From Bacillus aquiflavi (lineage in GTDB: Bacteria > Bacillota > Bacilli > Bacillales > Cytobacillaceae): a DNA stretch of 64,000 nt. The position numbers and the translations under genes were made by a program. The notes beneath the pieces were generated by a model, which saw only the letters and a list, made by a program, of their open reading frames with translations, made no database searches and had not been told where the DNA came from. Below, piece after piece: positions 56,808 to 64,000 of this stretch (position 1 is the first letter of the stretch; the number at the start of each line of letters is the position of its first letter). Location of the stretch: positions 1,550,001-1,614,000 of the forward strand of contig NZ_CP082780.1 of NCBI RefSeq assembly GCF_019915265.1. The letters are read 5' to 3'.

Positions 56808-57986
56808 TTAACTTTCAACAAATCTCGGAAGTGAATCGGGAAATTGCGTCCAATCTGAAAGCATTTCCTTTTCTGTTAACAAACATTGATCTAAGGAACT
56901 TGCAATTTCATTTGCATTCATCTCAATTCCGATCATAACTAATTCTGTCAATCTATCTCCGTATTGTGAATCCCATTTTTTCTGTAACTCAAAATCCTCA
57001 CGGAGCATTTGTGTTTGTTCAGCTTCAGAATATTCAGCAACCCATTCACCAGCACCTTGAATTGTAATTGTTGAGCCAGCTTGCGAAAGAAGTCCGGCCA
57101 TTTCATTTCTAGATGCAAGCCAGAAAAAACCTTTTGCTCTGACGACATCGATTGGCCAATTTTCTAACCAATTCATCAGTCTTTCAGGATGAAATGGCTT
57201 TTTTCTTCGATAAACAAAAGATGAAATCCCATATTCCTCAGTTTCAGGTGTATGTTCTTCATTTAATTCTTTAATCCATCCTGCAGATTGGCTGACCTTT
57301 TCGAAATCAAATTGATGAGTATTTAAAATAGCAGAAAGCTCTACTTTTGAAAAGGCGGTGGGAATTATATGAGCATCTCTATTTAATTTTTTTAAAAATG
57401 AGATGAGTTCTAATGTGTCACTTTCCTCTAGTAAATCGGTTTTATTTAAAACTATGACATTTGCAAACTCTATTTGATCAATTAATAAGTCTGAAATTTC
57501 CCGCGTATCATCTTGATTTACTCCTTGTTTCCGATCAAGAAGCGATTCACCTGAAGCATAATCCTCCCAAAATCGATTAGCATCAACGACCGTAACCATT
57601 GTATCTAGTTTGCATTTTTTAGTAAGATCAATTCCTAGTTCATGATCAATATAAGTAAAAGTTTGGGCTACAGGAATAGGTTCACTTATACCCGATGATT
57701 CGATTACAATATAATCGATCCCACCATTATCGATCATTTTATCAACTTCTTTTATTAAATCTTCTCTTAAAGTGCAACAAATACAGCCGTTTTGCAGTTC
57801 GATTAATTTTTCCTCAGTTCTTGCAAAGCCGGCGTTTTTCACAAGCTTTGCATCGATATTCACTTCGCTCATATCATTGACAATAACTGCTATTCTTAAA
57901 TTATTTTCATTTGAAAGAATCTCATTTAGTAAAGTTGTTTTTCCAGCCCCTAAATAACCGCTTAAAACGGTAACTGGTATTTTCAT
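56808..57986 (-). CDS. yciC: Zinc-responsive G3E GTPase, YciC/ZagA-like (copy 2)
   Basis: A 392-residue paralog of copy 1: GYLGAGKTTL near residue 10, GCICCTLREDLIKEV, VIESSGISEPIPVAQ and NKTD. The two proteins align along their whole length and keep the same motifs (PETEEYGISSFVYR). It converges on the rpmG gene. Its upstream region has two Zur-like boxes. The pair, back to back around L33, looks like a duplication that kept zinc control on both sides; separate client proteins are possible. Confidence 0.9.
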   Translation of the reverse strand: MKIPVTVLSGYLGAGKTTLLNEILSNENNLRIAVIVNDMSEVNIDAKLVKNAGFARTEEKLIELQNGCICCTLREDLIKEVDKMIDNGGIDYIVIESSGISEPIPVAQTFTYIDHELGIDLTKKCKLDTMVTVVDANRFWEDYASGESLLDRKQGVNQDDTREISDLLIDQIEFANVIVLNKTDLLEESDTLELISFLKKLNRDAHIIPTAFSKVELSAILNTHQFDFEKVSQSAGWIKELNEEHTPETEEYGISSFVYRRKKPFHPERLMNWLENWPIDVVRAKGFFWLASRNEMAGLLSQAGSTITIQGAGEWVAEYSEAEQTQMLREDFELQKKWDSQYGDRLTELVMIGIEMNANEIASSLDQCLLTEKEMLSDWTQFPDSLPRFVES

Positions 57987-58002
57987 ATGATTTCCGCCTC
58001 CG

Positions 58003-58023
58003 TAATAATTATGATTACGAATT
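58003..58023. promoter_or_regulatory. Zur-like box 3 (weak)
   Basis: Reading toward the second GTPase gene, the half-site TTCGTAAT is intact and the other half is degenerate. It sits 17 bases before the start codon. Confidence 0.45.
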
Positions 58024-58052
58024 ATAGTTTAACTTAACTTAGTTTGTTTTGT

Positions 58053-58073
58053 AAATAGTAATAATTACGATTT
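58053..58073. promoter_or_regulatory. Zur-like box 4
   Basis: AAATAGTAAT-A-ATTACGATTT matches the Zur consensus palindrome with one mismatch. It lies about 70 bases upstream of the second YciC-like gene and 110 before the thioredoxin-like gene on the other strand. Confidence 0.75.
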
Positions 58074-58185
58074 ATAACTAAGTATATTTTAAATCCTTAA
58101 AGAAGAAAATATATGAAAGAACATGTATAATTTTTTTACAAGTATTCATTTTGAATTATTACTATGAAAGTAGAGGACGAATAAA

Positions 58186-58512
58186 ATGAACATCGTACAT
58201 TCATTAGAAGAAATTAAATCAACAATTAACGAAAACCAATTGACTCTTCTTTACATTTCAAGAGATAATTGTTCTGTCTGTCATTCATTGCTCCCTCAAG
58301 TTGAACGTGTATTGGAAAACTACCCATCTGTTGTTTCTATTCATGCGGATGCAGATGAGATTCCTGCAATTGCAGGGGAGTATTCAATTTTTACAGTTCC
58401 TGTTGTTATTGTCTTTGCAGCAGGGAAGGAAATGATTAGAAAAGCAAGATTCGTACCGATTGAGGAATTAAATGCACAAATTTCTAGACTTGTAACTCTT
58501 ATAAATGATTAA
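58186..58512 (+). CDS. Thioredoxin-like protein
   Basis: A 108-residue thioredoxin fold with the redox site CSVC (residues 29-32) in YISRDNCSVCHSLLPQ and cis-Pro in FTVPVVIVF. Cytoplasmic. The CSVC motif differs from CGPC of standard thioredoxin, so it is a specialised member (YtpP-like). The ribosome site is AGAGGA. It is divergent from the Zur-regulated GTPase, with box 4 between them, so zinc control is possible but not shown. Confidence 0.85.
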   Translation: MNIVHSLEEIKSTINENQLTLLYISRDNCSVCHSLLPQVERVLENYPSVVSIHADADEIPAIAGEYSIFTVPVVIVFAAGKEMIRKARFVPIEELNAQISRLVTLIND

Positions 58513-58565
58513 TAATGAATAAAATTTATCGGAGATTTTCTCTCATAGAAAACTAGAAATTAACA

Positions 58566-58638
58566 ACAGACTTGTGACATACGAACTCATGAACGGTATG
58601 TTCTATTCGCTCCCACTACGACTGACAAGCGTTTTCAA
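58566..58638 (-). repeat. Dispersed intergenic repeat, copy 1
   Basis: Read on the minus strand this segment (AACGCTTGTCAGTC, then GGGAGCGAATAGAA, CGTTCAT, AGTTCG, TGTCA) matches 59708-59783 in order, with small indels. No coding potential. Confidence 0.7.
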
Positions 58639-58703
58639 CTATTAGAAGCAAATCGATTTATAGTAATAACCTTGTCTAAGATATTATGAAAGTGGAGTGA
58701 CTC

Positions 58704-59084
58704 ATGAAAAGAAAGTATGATGATTTAAACACTGAATGAAAGATGCGGAATTTAGATCGCTATTTCACAAAACTTTCAAATGAAGAGATAAATAAAATAC
58801 TTTTCAATGATCCAACCGTATTAGATTATATCCAATTTTCACTTGAAATTGGTTGGGGGACAATTGGGGAAATGCATGATGCTATTTATAGTGGTTTAAT
58901 CGAAACAGATGATATTTATGATCCTAGTACAGCTAAGGAACAAAAAAATATTGTCCTCTTTGGAGATGATTTTTCTGGATACTGTGGAGGATTTATGAAG
59001 GATGAGTGGAAATTAGTAGAGATTGATCACTCTGCAGAAATGATTGATTTACAAATGACATTTGATCAATTTATAAGGGGATAA
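58704..59084 (+). pseudogene. SMI1/KNR4-like small protein with early in-frame stop
   Basis: ATG 58704, just after GTGGAG, gives KRKYDDLNTE and then TGA at 58737-58739; the same frame continues KMRNLDRYFTKLS from 58740 for 113 codons from ATG 58743. The tail (NIVLFGDDFSGYCGGF, WKLVEIDHSAE) resembles SMI1/KNR4 proteins, many of which are immunity proteins to contact-dependent or T7SS toxins. Restart at ATG 58743 could make a shortened protein. No toxin gene is adjacent. Family call tentative. Confidence 0.5.
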
Positions 59085-59197
59085 TTCCAAGAGTATTTTG
59101 AAATATACGATCAGAATCATGATAACGATAATTCCTAATTATTTTAGCTTTACTTTATTCAACGATAAAATTTATTTAATATTGAGGAGCTCTCATC

Positions 59198-59659
59198 ATG
59201 AAATTAGAAACGAAAAGGCTAAGTATTATCCCATGTACGAAACAAACAATTGAAATCGCAATGAAGCAAAATTATGATCATGGACCACAAATTCAAACTT
59301 ATTTAGAGCTGTTAAAAGAAGATCCGTCCTTATTGTACTGGGGTGTTTGGCTTGTCATCCGAAAAAACGATGGAGTTATCATTGGCGATATCGGTTTTAA
59401 AGGAAAACCGGATAAGAATAAGACAGTTGAAGTCGGGTATGGTTTTCTTGAAAGCTTTTGGAATCAGGGTTATGCGACAGAAGCTGTCGGAGCATTAATT
59501 AAATGGGCTTTTGATACATCAAAAGTGAAGAAAGTAGTAGCTGAAACACTGCAAAATAATTATGGATCTATGCGAGTTTTAGAAAAGCTTGGCATGATAA
59601 AAGTGAACGAAACAAAAACAATGATTAATTGGAAAATAAAGCAAAACTTCACTCGGTAA
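59198..59659 (+). CDS. GNAT acetyltransferase
   Basis: A 153-residue GNAT enzyme of the RimJ/RimL type: LETKRLSIIPCTKQTIE at the start, VEVGYGFLESFWNQGYATEA (acetyl-CoA binding) and ETLQNNYGSMRVLEKLGM. The acceptor is unknown. ATG 59198 lies eight to ten bases after GAGGAG. A dispersed repeat copy and a perfect hairpin follow. Confidence 0.88.
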   Translation: MKLETKRLSIIPCTKQTIEIAMKQNYDHGPQIQTYLELLKEDPSLLYWGVWLVIRKNDGVIIGDIGFKGKPDKNKTVEVGYGFLESFWNQGYATEAVGALIKWAFDTSKVKKVVAETLQNNYGSMRVLEKLGMIKVNETKTMINWKIKQNFTR

Positions 59660-59707
59660 TTAGTTAAACCATTTCTCATTTGAAGCAGATGTCCTCAGAC
59701 TGATTGC

Positions 59708-59783
59708 AAACGCTTGTCAGTCAATGCGGAGCAACGAGGCGGGAGCGAATAGAATACGTTCATAAAGTTCGTTTGTCAACAGT
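59708..59783 (+). repeat. Dispersed intergenic repeat, copy 2
   Basis: This matches the minus-strand copy at 58566-58638, with the extra block CAACGAGGC. A weaker relative (ACGAGGCGGGA...GAAT) occurs near 36326-36345 after ku. Confidence 0.7.
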
Positions 59784-59787
59784 TTGA

Positions 59788-59815
59788 AATACCGTTAGGA
59801 TTTCCTAACGGTATT
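59788..59815. terminator. Perfect hairpin between converging genes
   Basis: AATACCGTTAGGA (59788-59800) and TCCTAACGGTATT (59803-59815) form a 13-bp perfect stem with a two-base loop. Little T-run; probably a shared terminator for the GNAT and bcrC genes. Confidence 0.65.
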
Positions 59816-59899
59816 ATTTAAACTTGATTACTGATATCAAAAAGCGTAGTTATCATTAGGACGTTTTCTTTTTTAATTATATATAGAAACACCGTTGCA

Positions 59900-60517
59900 C
59901 TAAAAGTTTTTGTACTTATCTTTTGAATGAGATTTATATTTAGCAGGGAGAAAAAAATCCTCCACTTTTTCATAGGCGTGAAGTAAATTTTTTAAAAAAG
60001 TAAGTTTTGGAGTCATCCAGTAACTTAAAATGGCTGAAGTTATGCCAAAAAGGCCTCCGAAGACGATATCAATAGGATAGTGAACCCCTACCAATATTCG
60101 AGAAATACCTACAAAGCATGCAATGATAAGCCACAACCAGCCTTCTTTTTTGCGTACTAACCAAATTGAAAAACAGATAGAGAAAAACAGGATTGTATGG
60201 TCACTTGGAAATGAATTATCAATCGCATGATCGATTAGTTGATTTACATTAGGCAGATCAGCGAATGGTTGATGATGAGAATAAAATAAGCCAGATATTT
60301 TTCCTGCGATTTCAGCCAATATAAATGCAATAACTGCCTGAATGATCATCATTCTATTTTGTTTAGTTCGAGTAAACCAATAAATAACCATGCCTAAAGC
60401 AAGAATATACAACATATATTCCGCAAAAAAAATTGCAATCGGATTAAGGAAAGAAGATTGATTTCCTAAGTTATTAATCATCCGAAATACGTCAATATTT
60501 ATTTGAGAAACGGACAT
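59900..60517 (-). CDS. bcrC: BcrC-type undecaprenyl-pyrophosphate phosphatase
   Basis: A 205-residue PAP2 membrane enzyme with five to six helices. Motifs: the SHHQPFADLPN loop, NSFPSDHTILFFS (PSDH rather than PSGH, typical of BcrC/YwoA) and SRILVGVHYPIDI. It recycles undecaprenyl pyrophosphate, the target of bacitracin, and thereby gives resistance. Upstream, 144-185 bases before its start, are four TTAA iterons with an 11-bp period, in the same orientation as those before the ABC transporter at 62893. The two-component system next door likely controls it. Confidence 0.9.
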   Translation of the reverse strand: MSVSQINIDVFRMINNLGNQSSFLNPIAIFFAEYMLYILALGMVIYWFTRTKQNRMMIIQAVIAFILAEIAGKISGLFYSHHQPFADLPNVNQLIDHAIDNSFPSDHTILFFSICFSIWLVRKKEGWLWLIIACFVGISRILVGVHYPIDIVFGGLFGITSAILSYWMTPKLTFLKNLLHAYEKVEDFFLPAKYKSHSKDKYKNF

Positions 60518-60660
60518 TTTGACATCTCCTCTTCTATAGTAGTTGTAAACGATAAAATGACAAAGCGAGCAAATCGGTTAGAAAAATCCAATCAGTAAGC
60601 AAACCAAATTGAATTTTTTCAGGATATCTTATTCTTGTTTTTAATTATAGGCATCACTTT

Positions 60661-60704
60661 TTAACATCCTCTTAATCATTTCTTAACCATTTCTTAATAA
60701 TAGT
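60661..60704 (-). promoter_or_regulatory. Response-regulator operator: four TTAA iterons, 11-bp period
   Basis: TTAA occurs at 60661, 60672, 60683 and 60694. On the minus strand the units read TTAAGAAATGG, TTAAGAAATGA, TTAAGAGGATG. Direct repeats at one-turn spacing are the usual site of OmpR-family regulators. The motif recurs at 62800-62836. Confidence 0.7.
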
Positions 60705-61006
60705 TCAGGCAAATGTTAAAAGGAGTTCTTGACGTTAAAAATATAGAGGAGATAATGGAAATAGGAAGCTAAATACGGTTAGTTCCAGTAATGAAGAATG
60801 ATGATCTTTAAATGATCTAAATTAACTGTTGTTGAACAGACAGGCAGTAAAAGATTCTCTGCTTAAGCAACGATTTTATTACGTCTTTTTTTACTAAATA
60901 AGCCTTAATAATCATCATTAAAATGAACAACTATTTAGGACAGATTTGACAGAAAACGGACACTTTTGCAAAATAATATTAAGTCTTTAAGAGTTTTAGA
61001 TGAGGC

Positions 61007-61040
61007 AAGCCTATTTTTTGACGATTAGGCTTTTGTAGTT
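61007..61040 (+). terminator. Hairpin ahead of the response regulator gene
   Basis: AAGCCTA (61007-61013) pairs with TAGGCTT (61026-61032), followed by TTTGTAGTTTT. It may be a weak terminator or leader attenuator 40 bases before the gene. Confidence 0.5.
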
Positions 61041-61081
61041 TTAAAGGGTTAGTTTACATTTTAAAAAAGCAGGTGAAAAAA

Positions 61082-61792
61082 ATGGAGGACGTACGAGTAC
61101 TTGTAGCAGATGATGAAAAAGAAATAAGAAATTTATTAAAAAAGTATCTTGAAAGAGAGTTATATAAAGTAGATGTAGCAGTTAACGGAGAGGAAGCGCT
61201 AAAATTATTTGCTCAAAATAAATATAACCTGATTATTTTAGATATTATGATGCCTAAAATAGATGGTGTAGAAGTGTGTAGAAAACTTCGAGATCAAACG
61301 AATGTTCCGATATTGATGCTAACAGCTAAAGATACAGAGGTTGATAAAATTTTAGGACTGACAATCGGAGCCGATGATTATATTACTAAGCCGTTTAGTA
61401 TGAATGAATTCATCGCTAGAATTAAAGCTCATATGAGACGGTATTTAATACTTGGGAGCGAACAACATCATGAAGATAAATCCACCATTAAATTTAAAGG
61501 TTTAACGATCAACCTAAAAACATACACAGTCACTAAAAACGAAAAAGAGATTTCGTTAACAGCAAAAGAGCTGAAATTATTAAAGTTCTTTGTCTCCCAT
61601 CCTGAACAAGTGTTTACGAAGACGCAATTATTTCGCAATGCATGGGGAGATCATTATATTGAAGATGATAACACAGTCATGGTTCATATAAGGAAACTTA
61701 GAAAGAAAATCGAAGATGACCCTTCTAACCCAAAATATATACAGACTGTTTGGGGGATAGGCTACAAGTTTACTGGTGAGAGAGATGAATAA
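61082..61792 (+). CDS. OmpR-family response regulator (bacitracin-type)
   Basis: A 236-residue regulator: receiver domain with acidic pocket DDE (residues 10-12), phospho-acceptor Asp54 in LIILDIMMP, Thr in LTAKDTEV and Lys in YITKPF; then a winged helix (LTAKELKLLKFFVSHPEQVF, VMVHIRKLRKKIEDDP, TVWGIGYKF). ATG 61082 follows GCAGGTGA. It overlaps the kinase gene. The same iteron motif upstream of bcrC and of the ABC gene suggests it binds both. Confidence 0.92.
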   Translation: MEDVRVLVADDEKEIRNLLKKYLERELYKVDVAVNGEEALKLFAQNKYNLIILDIMMPKIDGVEVCRKLRDQTNVPILMLTAKDTEVDKILGLTIGADDYITKPFSMNEFIARIKAHMRRYLILGSEQHHEDKSTIKFKGLTINLKTYTVTKNEKEISLTAKELKLLKFFVSHPEQVFTKTQLFRNAWGDHYIEDDNTVMVHIRKLRKKIEDDPSNPKYIQTVWGIGYKFTGERDE

Positions 61793-62759
61793 AGATAAAA
61801 TGATCATCTTACTGTTTCTTCAATTTATCGTCATTAATATCCTATTGTTGATAAATATCAATGCTCATCCTTTATCTTTTTTAGAATGGGCATTGTTCAT
61901 TGCACTTTTTTTAATAACAGCCATTCTCTTTGCAAAAAAACTCCATGATGACAAAAATTTAAAGCATACAATTAACCAGTTAAAGCGGGCAAATAGCGGA
62001 AGCTTGAATACAAGGTTATTTGCCAACGGCGATCACCTATTTAATCAGTTCATTTTTGCGATTAACGAATTAATTCAACAACTTGAAAAAGTTCAAATCC
62101 AAACAATTAAAAGCCAAATATCAAGAAAAAGACTCCTATCTAGTATTTCACATGATATTCGAACACCCCTTACCTCCATTATCGGCTATATAGATGCACT
62201 AAAAGATAATATAGCAGTTTCAGAACAAGAGAAGCAGGAATATTTTGAGATTATTGCAAAGAAAGCAAATGGGTTAAAAGATTTGATTGAAGAAATTTTT
62301 AATTTAGCTAAGCTTGATGCGGATGAAATTCCGATAAAGGAAGAATATCTTGATTTCTCGGAAGCTGTTAGGGAGTCATTGATTGAATTTTTACCAGTAA
62401 TTCAAAAAGAGGGAATGAGTATAGAGGTTACAATTCCAGAAACAAAATGTTATATCTTTGCCGACCGACTGAGCATAGCAAGAATTATCAATAATATAAT
62501 AAAGAATGCGATTCAACATGGAAAGAAAGGGAAAATAATTGGAATTGAGATGATAGAAACTCACGATGCTTATCAACTAAATATTTGGGATAAAGGACCA
62601 GGTATTCCGAAAGCTGATATAGGAAATGTGTTTGAAAGAATGTATCGAAGTGACCAATCAAGAAATCAATTAAATGGAGGCAGTGGATTAGGACTAGCTA
62701 TTGCTAAAGCTTTAGCAGAAAAGAATAGAGGAGAAATATGGGCAGAAAGTATTCCTTGA
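61785..62759 (+). CDS. Sensor histidine kinase, C-terminus cut by a TGA
   Basis: Two membrane helices near residues 6-25 and 34-50 with almost no extracellular loop (ININAHPLSF), as in intramembrane-sensing kinases of bacitracin systems. Then a linker, H-box with phospho-acceptor His123 (SSISHDIRTPLTSI), N-box (IINNIIKNAIQHG), G1 (DKGPGIP), F (FERMYRSDQS) and G2 (GGSGLGLAIA). The frame ends GEIWAESIP at TGA 62757-62759, where Gly (GGA) is expected; the same frame continues KKTTFSLSFPKSDF to TAA 62823-62825. The last strand of the ATPase domain is thus missing, which may reduce but not surely abolish activity. Confidence 0.85.
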   Translation: MNKDKMIILLFLQFIVINILLLININAHPLSFLEWALFIALFLITAILFAKKLHDDKNLKHTINQLKRANSGSLNTRLFANGDHLFNQFIFAINELIQQLEKVQIQTIKSQISRKRLLSSISHDIRTPLTSIIGYIDALKDNIAVSEQEKQEYFEIIAKKANGLKDLIEEIFNLAKLDADEIPIKEEYLDFSEAVRESLIEFLPVIQKEGMSIEVTIPETKCYIFADRLSIARIINNIIKNAIQHGKKGKIIGIEMIETHDAYQLNIWDKGPGIPKADIGNVFERMYRSDQSRNQLNGGSGLGLAIAKALAEKNRGEIWAESIP

Positions 62760-62799
62760 AAAAAAACTACATTCAGTCTTTCTTTTCCTAAATCGGACT

Positions 62800-62836
62800 T
62801 TAAGAAACAGTTAAGAAATAGTTAATAGGCAATTAA
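62800..62836 (+). promoter_or_regulatory. Response-regulator operator before the ABC transporter: four TTAA iterons
   Basis: TTAA occurs at 62800, 62811, 62822 and 62833, exactly 11 bases apart. The first two units read TTAAGAAACAG and TTAAGAAATAG, nearly the same as those upstream of bcrC, and have the same orientation relative to their gene. It overlaps the former 3' coding end of the kinase gene. Confidence 0.75.
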
Positions 62837-62892
62837 ATGTTGATCGATACAATTAAAGATAAATAGTCGAGGGAAAAAAGAGGGTGTTGCAG

Positions 62893-63810
62893 TTGGCGGT
62901 CATTAAAACAACAAATTTAACGAAAATTTATGGAAAGCAAAAATCAGTAGATGGCCTCAATATGACAGTAAATCAAGGTGAAATCTATGGTTTTTTAGGT
63001 CGAAACGGAGCTGGTAAAACGACCACTATTAGAATGTTATTAGGACTAATAAAACCTACTAACGGACAAATTGAGATATTCGGCGAAAACTTATTGAAAA
63101 ATCAAAAGGAAATTTTAAGAAGAATTGGCTCAATTGTTGAAGTGCCCGGATTTTATGAAAATCTTACAGGGAAAGAAAATTTACTTATTAATGCAAAAAT
63201 TATTGGTGTTCATAAGAAAAATGCGATTGAGGAAGCACTGCAGACTGTTGGGCTTCAGAATGAAACAAAAAAGCTAGTAGGACAATATTCTTTAGGGATG
63301 AAACAGAGATTAGGAATTGCGAGAGCTCTTCTTCATTATCCAGAGCTTTTAATTCTCGATGAGCCTACAAACGGTTTGGATCCGATTAGCATTAAGGAGA
63401 TGCGGAGGCTGATTAAATCACTAGCCGAAGAGAGAAATATAACGATATTAATATCCAGCCATATTTTATCAGAAATAGAACAACTAGTTGACCGTATCGG
63501 GATCATTCATAAAGGAAAGCTATTGGAAGAAGTGACATTCGATTATCTTCGAAAAAAGAATCGTAAATACATTGAGTTCCAAGTTTCTAATGACAATAAA
63601 GCAACAATGCTTCTCGAGCAACACTTCCATATTTTTGATTATGAAGTGCATGATGAAGGAAATATTCGTATATACTCTCACTTTGGACAACAAGCTGAAA
63701 TTAATAAATTGTTCGTTCAAAATGATATTGACGTAGTAAAGATTGCAATGAGTGAAGATAAACTCGAAGACTACTTTACAAGACTAGTTGGGGGTGACAC
63801 GATTGGCTAA
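62893..63810 (+). CDS. bcrA: BcrA-type ABC transporter ATPase
   Basis: A 305-residue ATPase: Walker A GRNGAGKTTT (from residue 36), Q-loop SIVEVPGFYENLTG, signature YSLGMKQRLGIARAL, Walker B LLILDEPTNGLDP, then a C-terminal extension (residues 215 on) as in BcrA of bacitracin exporters. It powers removal of bacitracin or a related lantibiotic-type peptide. TTG 62893 lies eight bases after GAGGG; GTG 62884 is an alternative. It is translationally coupled with the permease gene, which starts before its stop. Confidence 0.85.
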   Translation: MAVIKTTNLTKIYGKQKSVDGLNMTVNQGEIYGFLGRNGAGKTTTIRMLLGLIKPTNGQIEIFGENLLKNQKEILRRIGSIVEVPGFYENLTGKENLLINAKIIGVHKKNAIEEALQTVGLQNETKKLVGQYSLGMKQRLGIARALLHYPELLILDEPTNGLDPISIKEMRRLIKSLAEERNITILISSHILSEIEQLVDRIGIIHKGKLLEEVTFDYLRKKNRKYIEFQVSNDNKATMLLEQHFHIFDYEVHDEGNIRIYSHFGQQAEINKLFVQNDIDVVKIAMSEDKLEDYFTRLVGGDTIG

Positions 63811-64000
63811 TTTATTATTCACAGAATTTTTAAAATTAAAACGTGCTAAAATGATTATCATTAGTATTCTTGGAGCTGCTGTCGCCCCCTTTATCGTCGT
63901 TGTCGCTACATATGTACATATGAAAACGAAACAACCTACTGAAGCAATTTTATTTGAAGAACTATTTTACCAAACTAATTTATATACAGTTTTAGTCATC
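63803..64000 (+). CDS. ABC-2 type permease, BcrB-like (3' truncated by window edge)
   Basis: TTG 63803 follows GGGGGTGA by six bases and overlaps the ATPase stop. The 66 residues visible start LANLLFTEFLKLKRAKM, the typical cytoplasmic lead of ABC-2 permeases, then a membrane helix (IIISILGAAVAPFIVVVATY). This is the membrane partner of the BcrA-like ATPase. The rest lies outside the window. Confidence 0.8.
   Translation, partial: MANLLFTEFLKLKRAKMIIISILGAAVAPFIVVVATYVHMKTKQPTEAILFEELFYQTNLYTVLVI

Larger units (their letters stand above)
60518..61081. other. Noncoding region between bcrC and the two-component system
   Basis: No gene seen. It holds the bcrC operator iterons (60661-60704), a TTGACA at 60946-60951 that may be the -35 of the regulator operon, and a hairpin at 61007-61032. 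Confidence 0.55.

Overview
The window comes from a low-GC, rod-type Firmicute of the Bacillaceae. The evidence is gene content and signals rather than any single marker: an RFN (FMN) riboswitch ahead of ribD-ribE-ribBA-ribH, a THI-box ahead of thiW-thiD-thiM-thiE, a GlpP-controlled glpFK/glpD regulon with a cre-like site, Zur-type boxes next to YciC-like GTPases and a cysteine-poor L33, a Ku/LigD pair, many TTG/GTG starts with strong AGGAGG ribosome sites, and A/T-rich intergenic DNA. I cannot name the species.

Layout. 1-4.6 kb: the end of an ATP-grasp ligase, then an organosulfur-type flavoenzyme cluster (SfnG-like monooxygenase and two acyl-CoA-dehydrogenase-fold proteins). 4.6-28.4 kb is accessory DNA full of broken genes: a dead LysR regulator, an IS4-family transposase, an LXG operon with a GHH-type nuclease toxin, an IS66 element of 2376 bp, and a tandem array of predicted type VII secretion (T7SS) lipase-like effectors alternating with lipoproteins (15.0-22.5 kb). 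The intact riboflavin operon (22.7-26.4 kb) and a MerR-SDR fusion gene follow. 28.4-37.1 kb is chromosomal: NCS2 purine permease, LysE exporter with a divergent MocR regulator, acetyltransferase, LigD/Ku, PAP2 phosphatase. 37.2-48.8 kb holds glpP, glpFK and glpD around a six-gene phosphoesterase/nucleotidase/ABC-transporter operon with a possible Pho box. 48.8-51.8 kb is thiamine salvage; 51.8-54.5 kb a cold-shock protein, an SGNH hydrolase, a 27-residue Arg/Phe peptide and an azoreductase; 55.2-58.1 kb zinc homeostasis; 59.9-64 kb a bacitracin-type resistance locus (BcrC-like phosphatase, two-component system, BcrA-like ABC transporter).

How the genes work together. The best candidate for an undescribed system is the effector/lipoprotein array. 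Effector copies carry an N-terminal helical T7SS-type region and a C-terminal alpha/beta-hydrolase (Ala-His-Ser-Tyr-Gly-Gly nucleophile elbow). Each is followed by an exported lipoprotein that would sit on the outer face of the membrane, where it could guard the cell's own lipids. Copies have been shuffled by recombination, leaving stubs and one intact lipoprotein. A second notable signal is a set of TTAA-containing 11-bp iterons found in the same relative orientation upstream of both bcrC and the BcrA-like ABC gene; they are the probable operator of the two-component regulator encoded between them.

Caution: many frameshifts in the window fall in poly(A)/poly(T) tracts. Most lie in the accessory block, but two hit an ABC permease and one hits ligD, so sequencing error versus real decay should be settled before functional claims are made.
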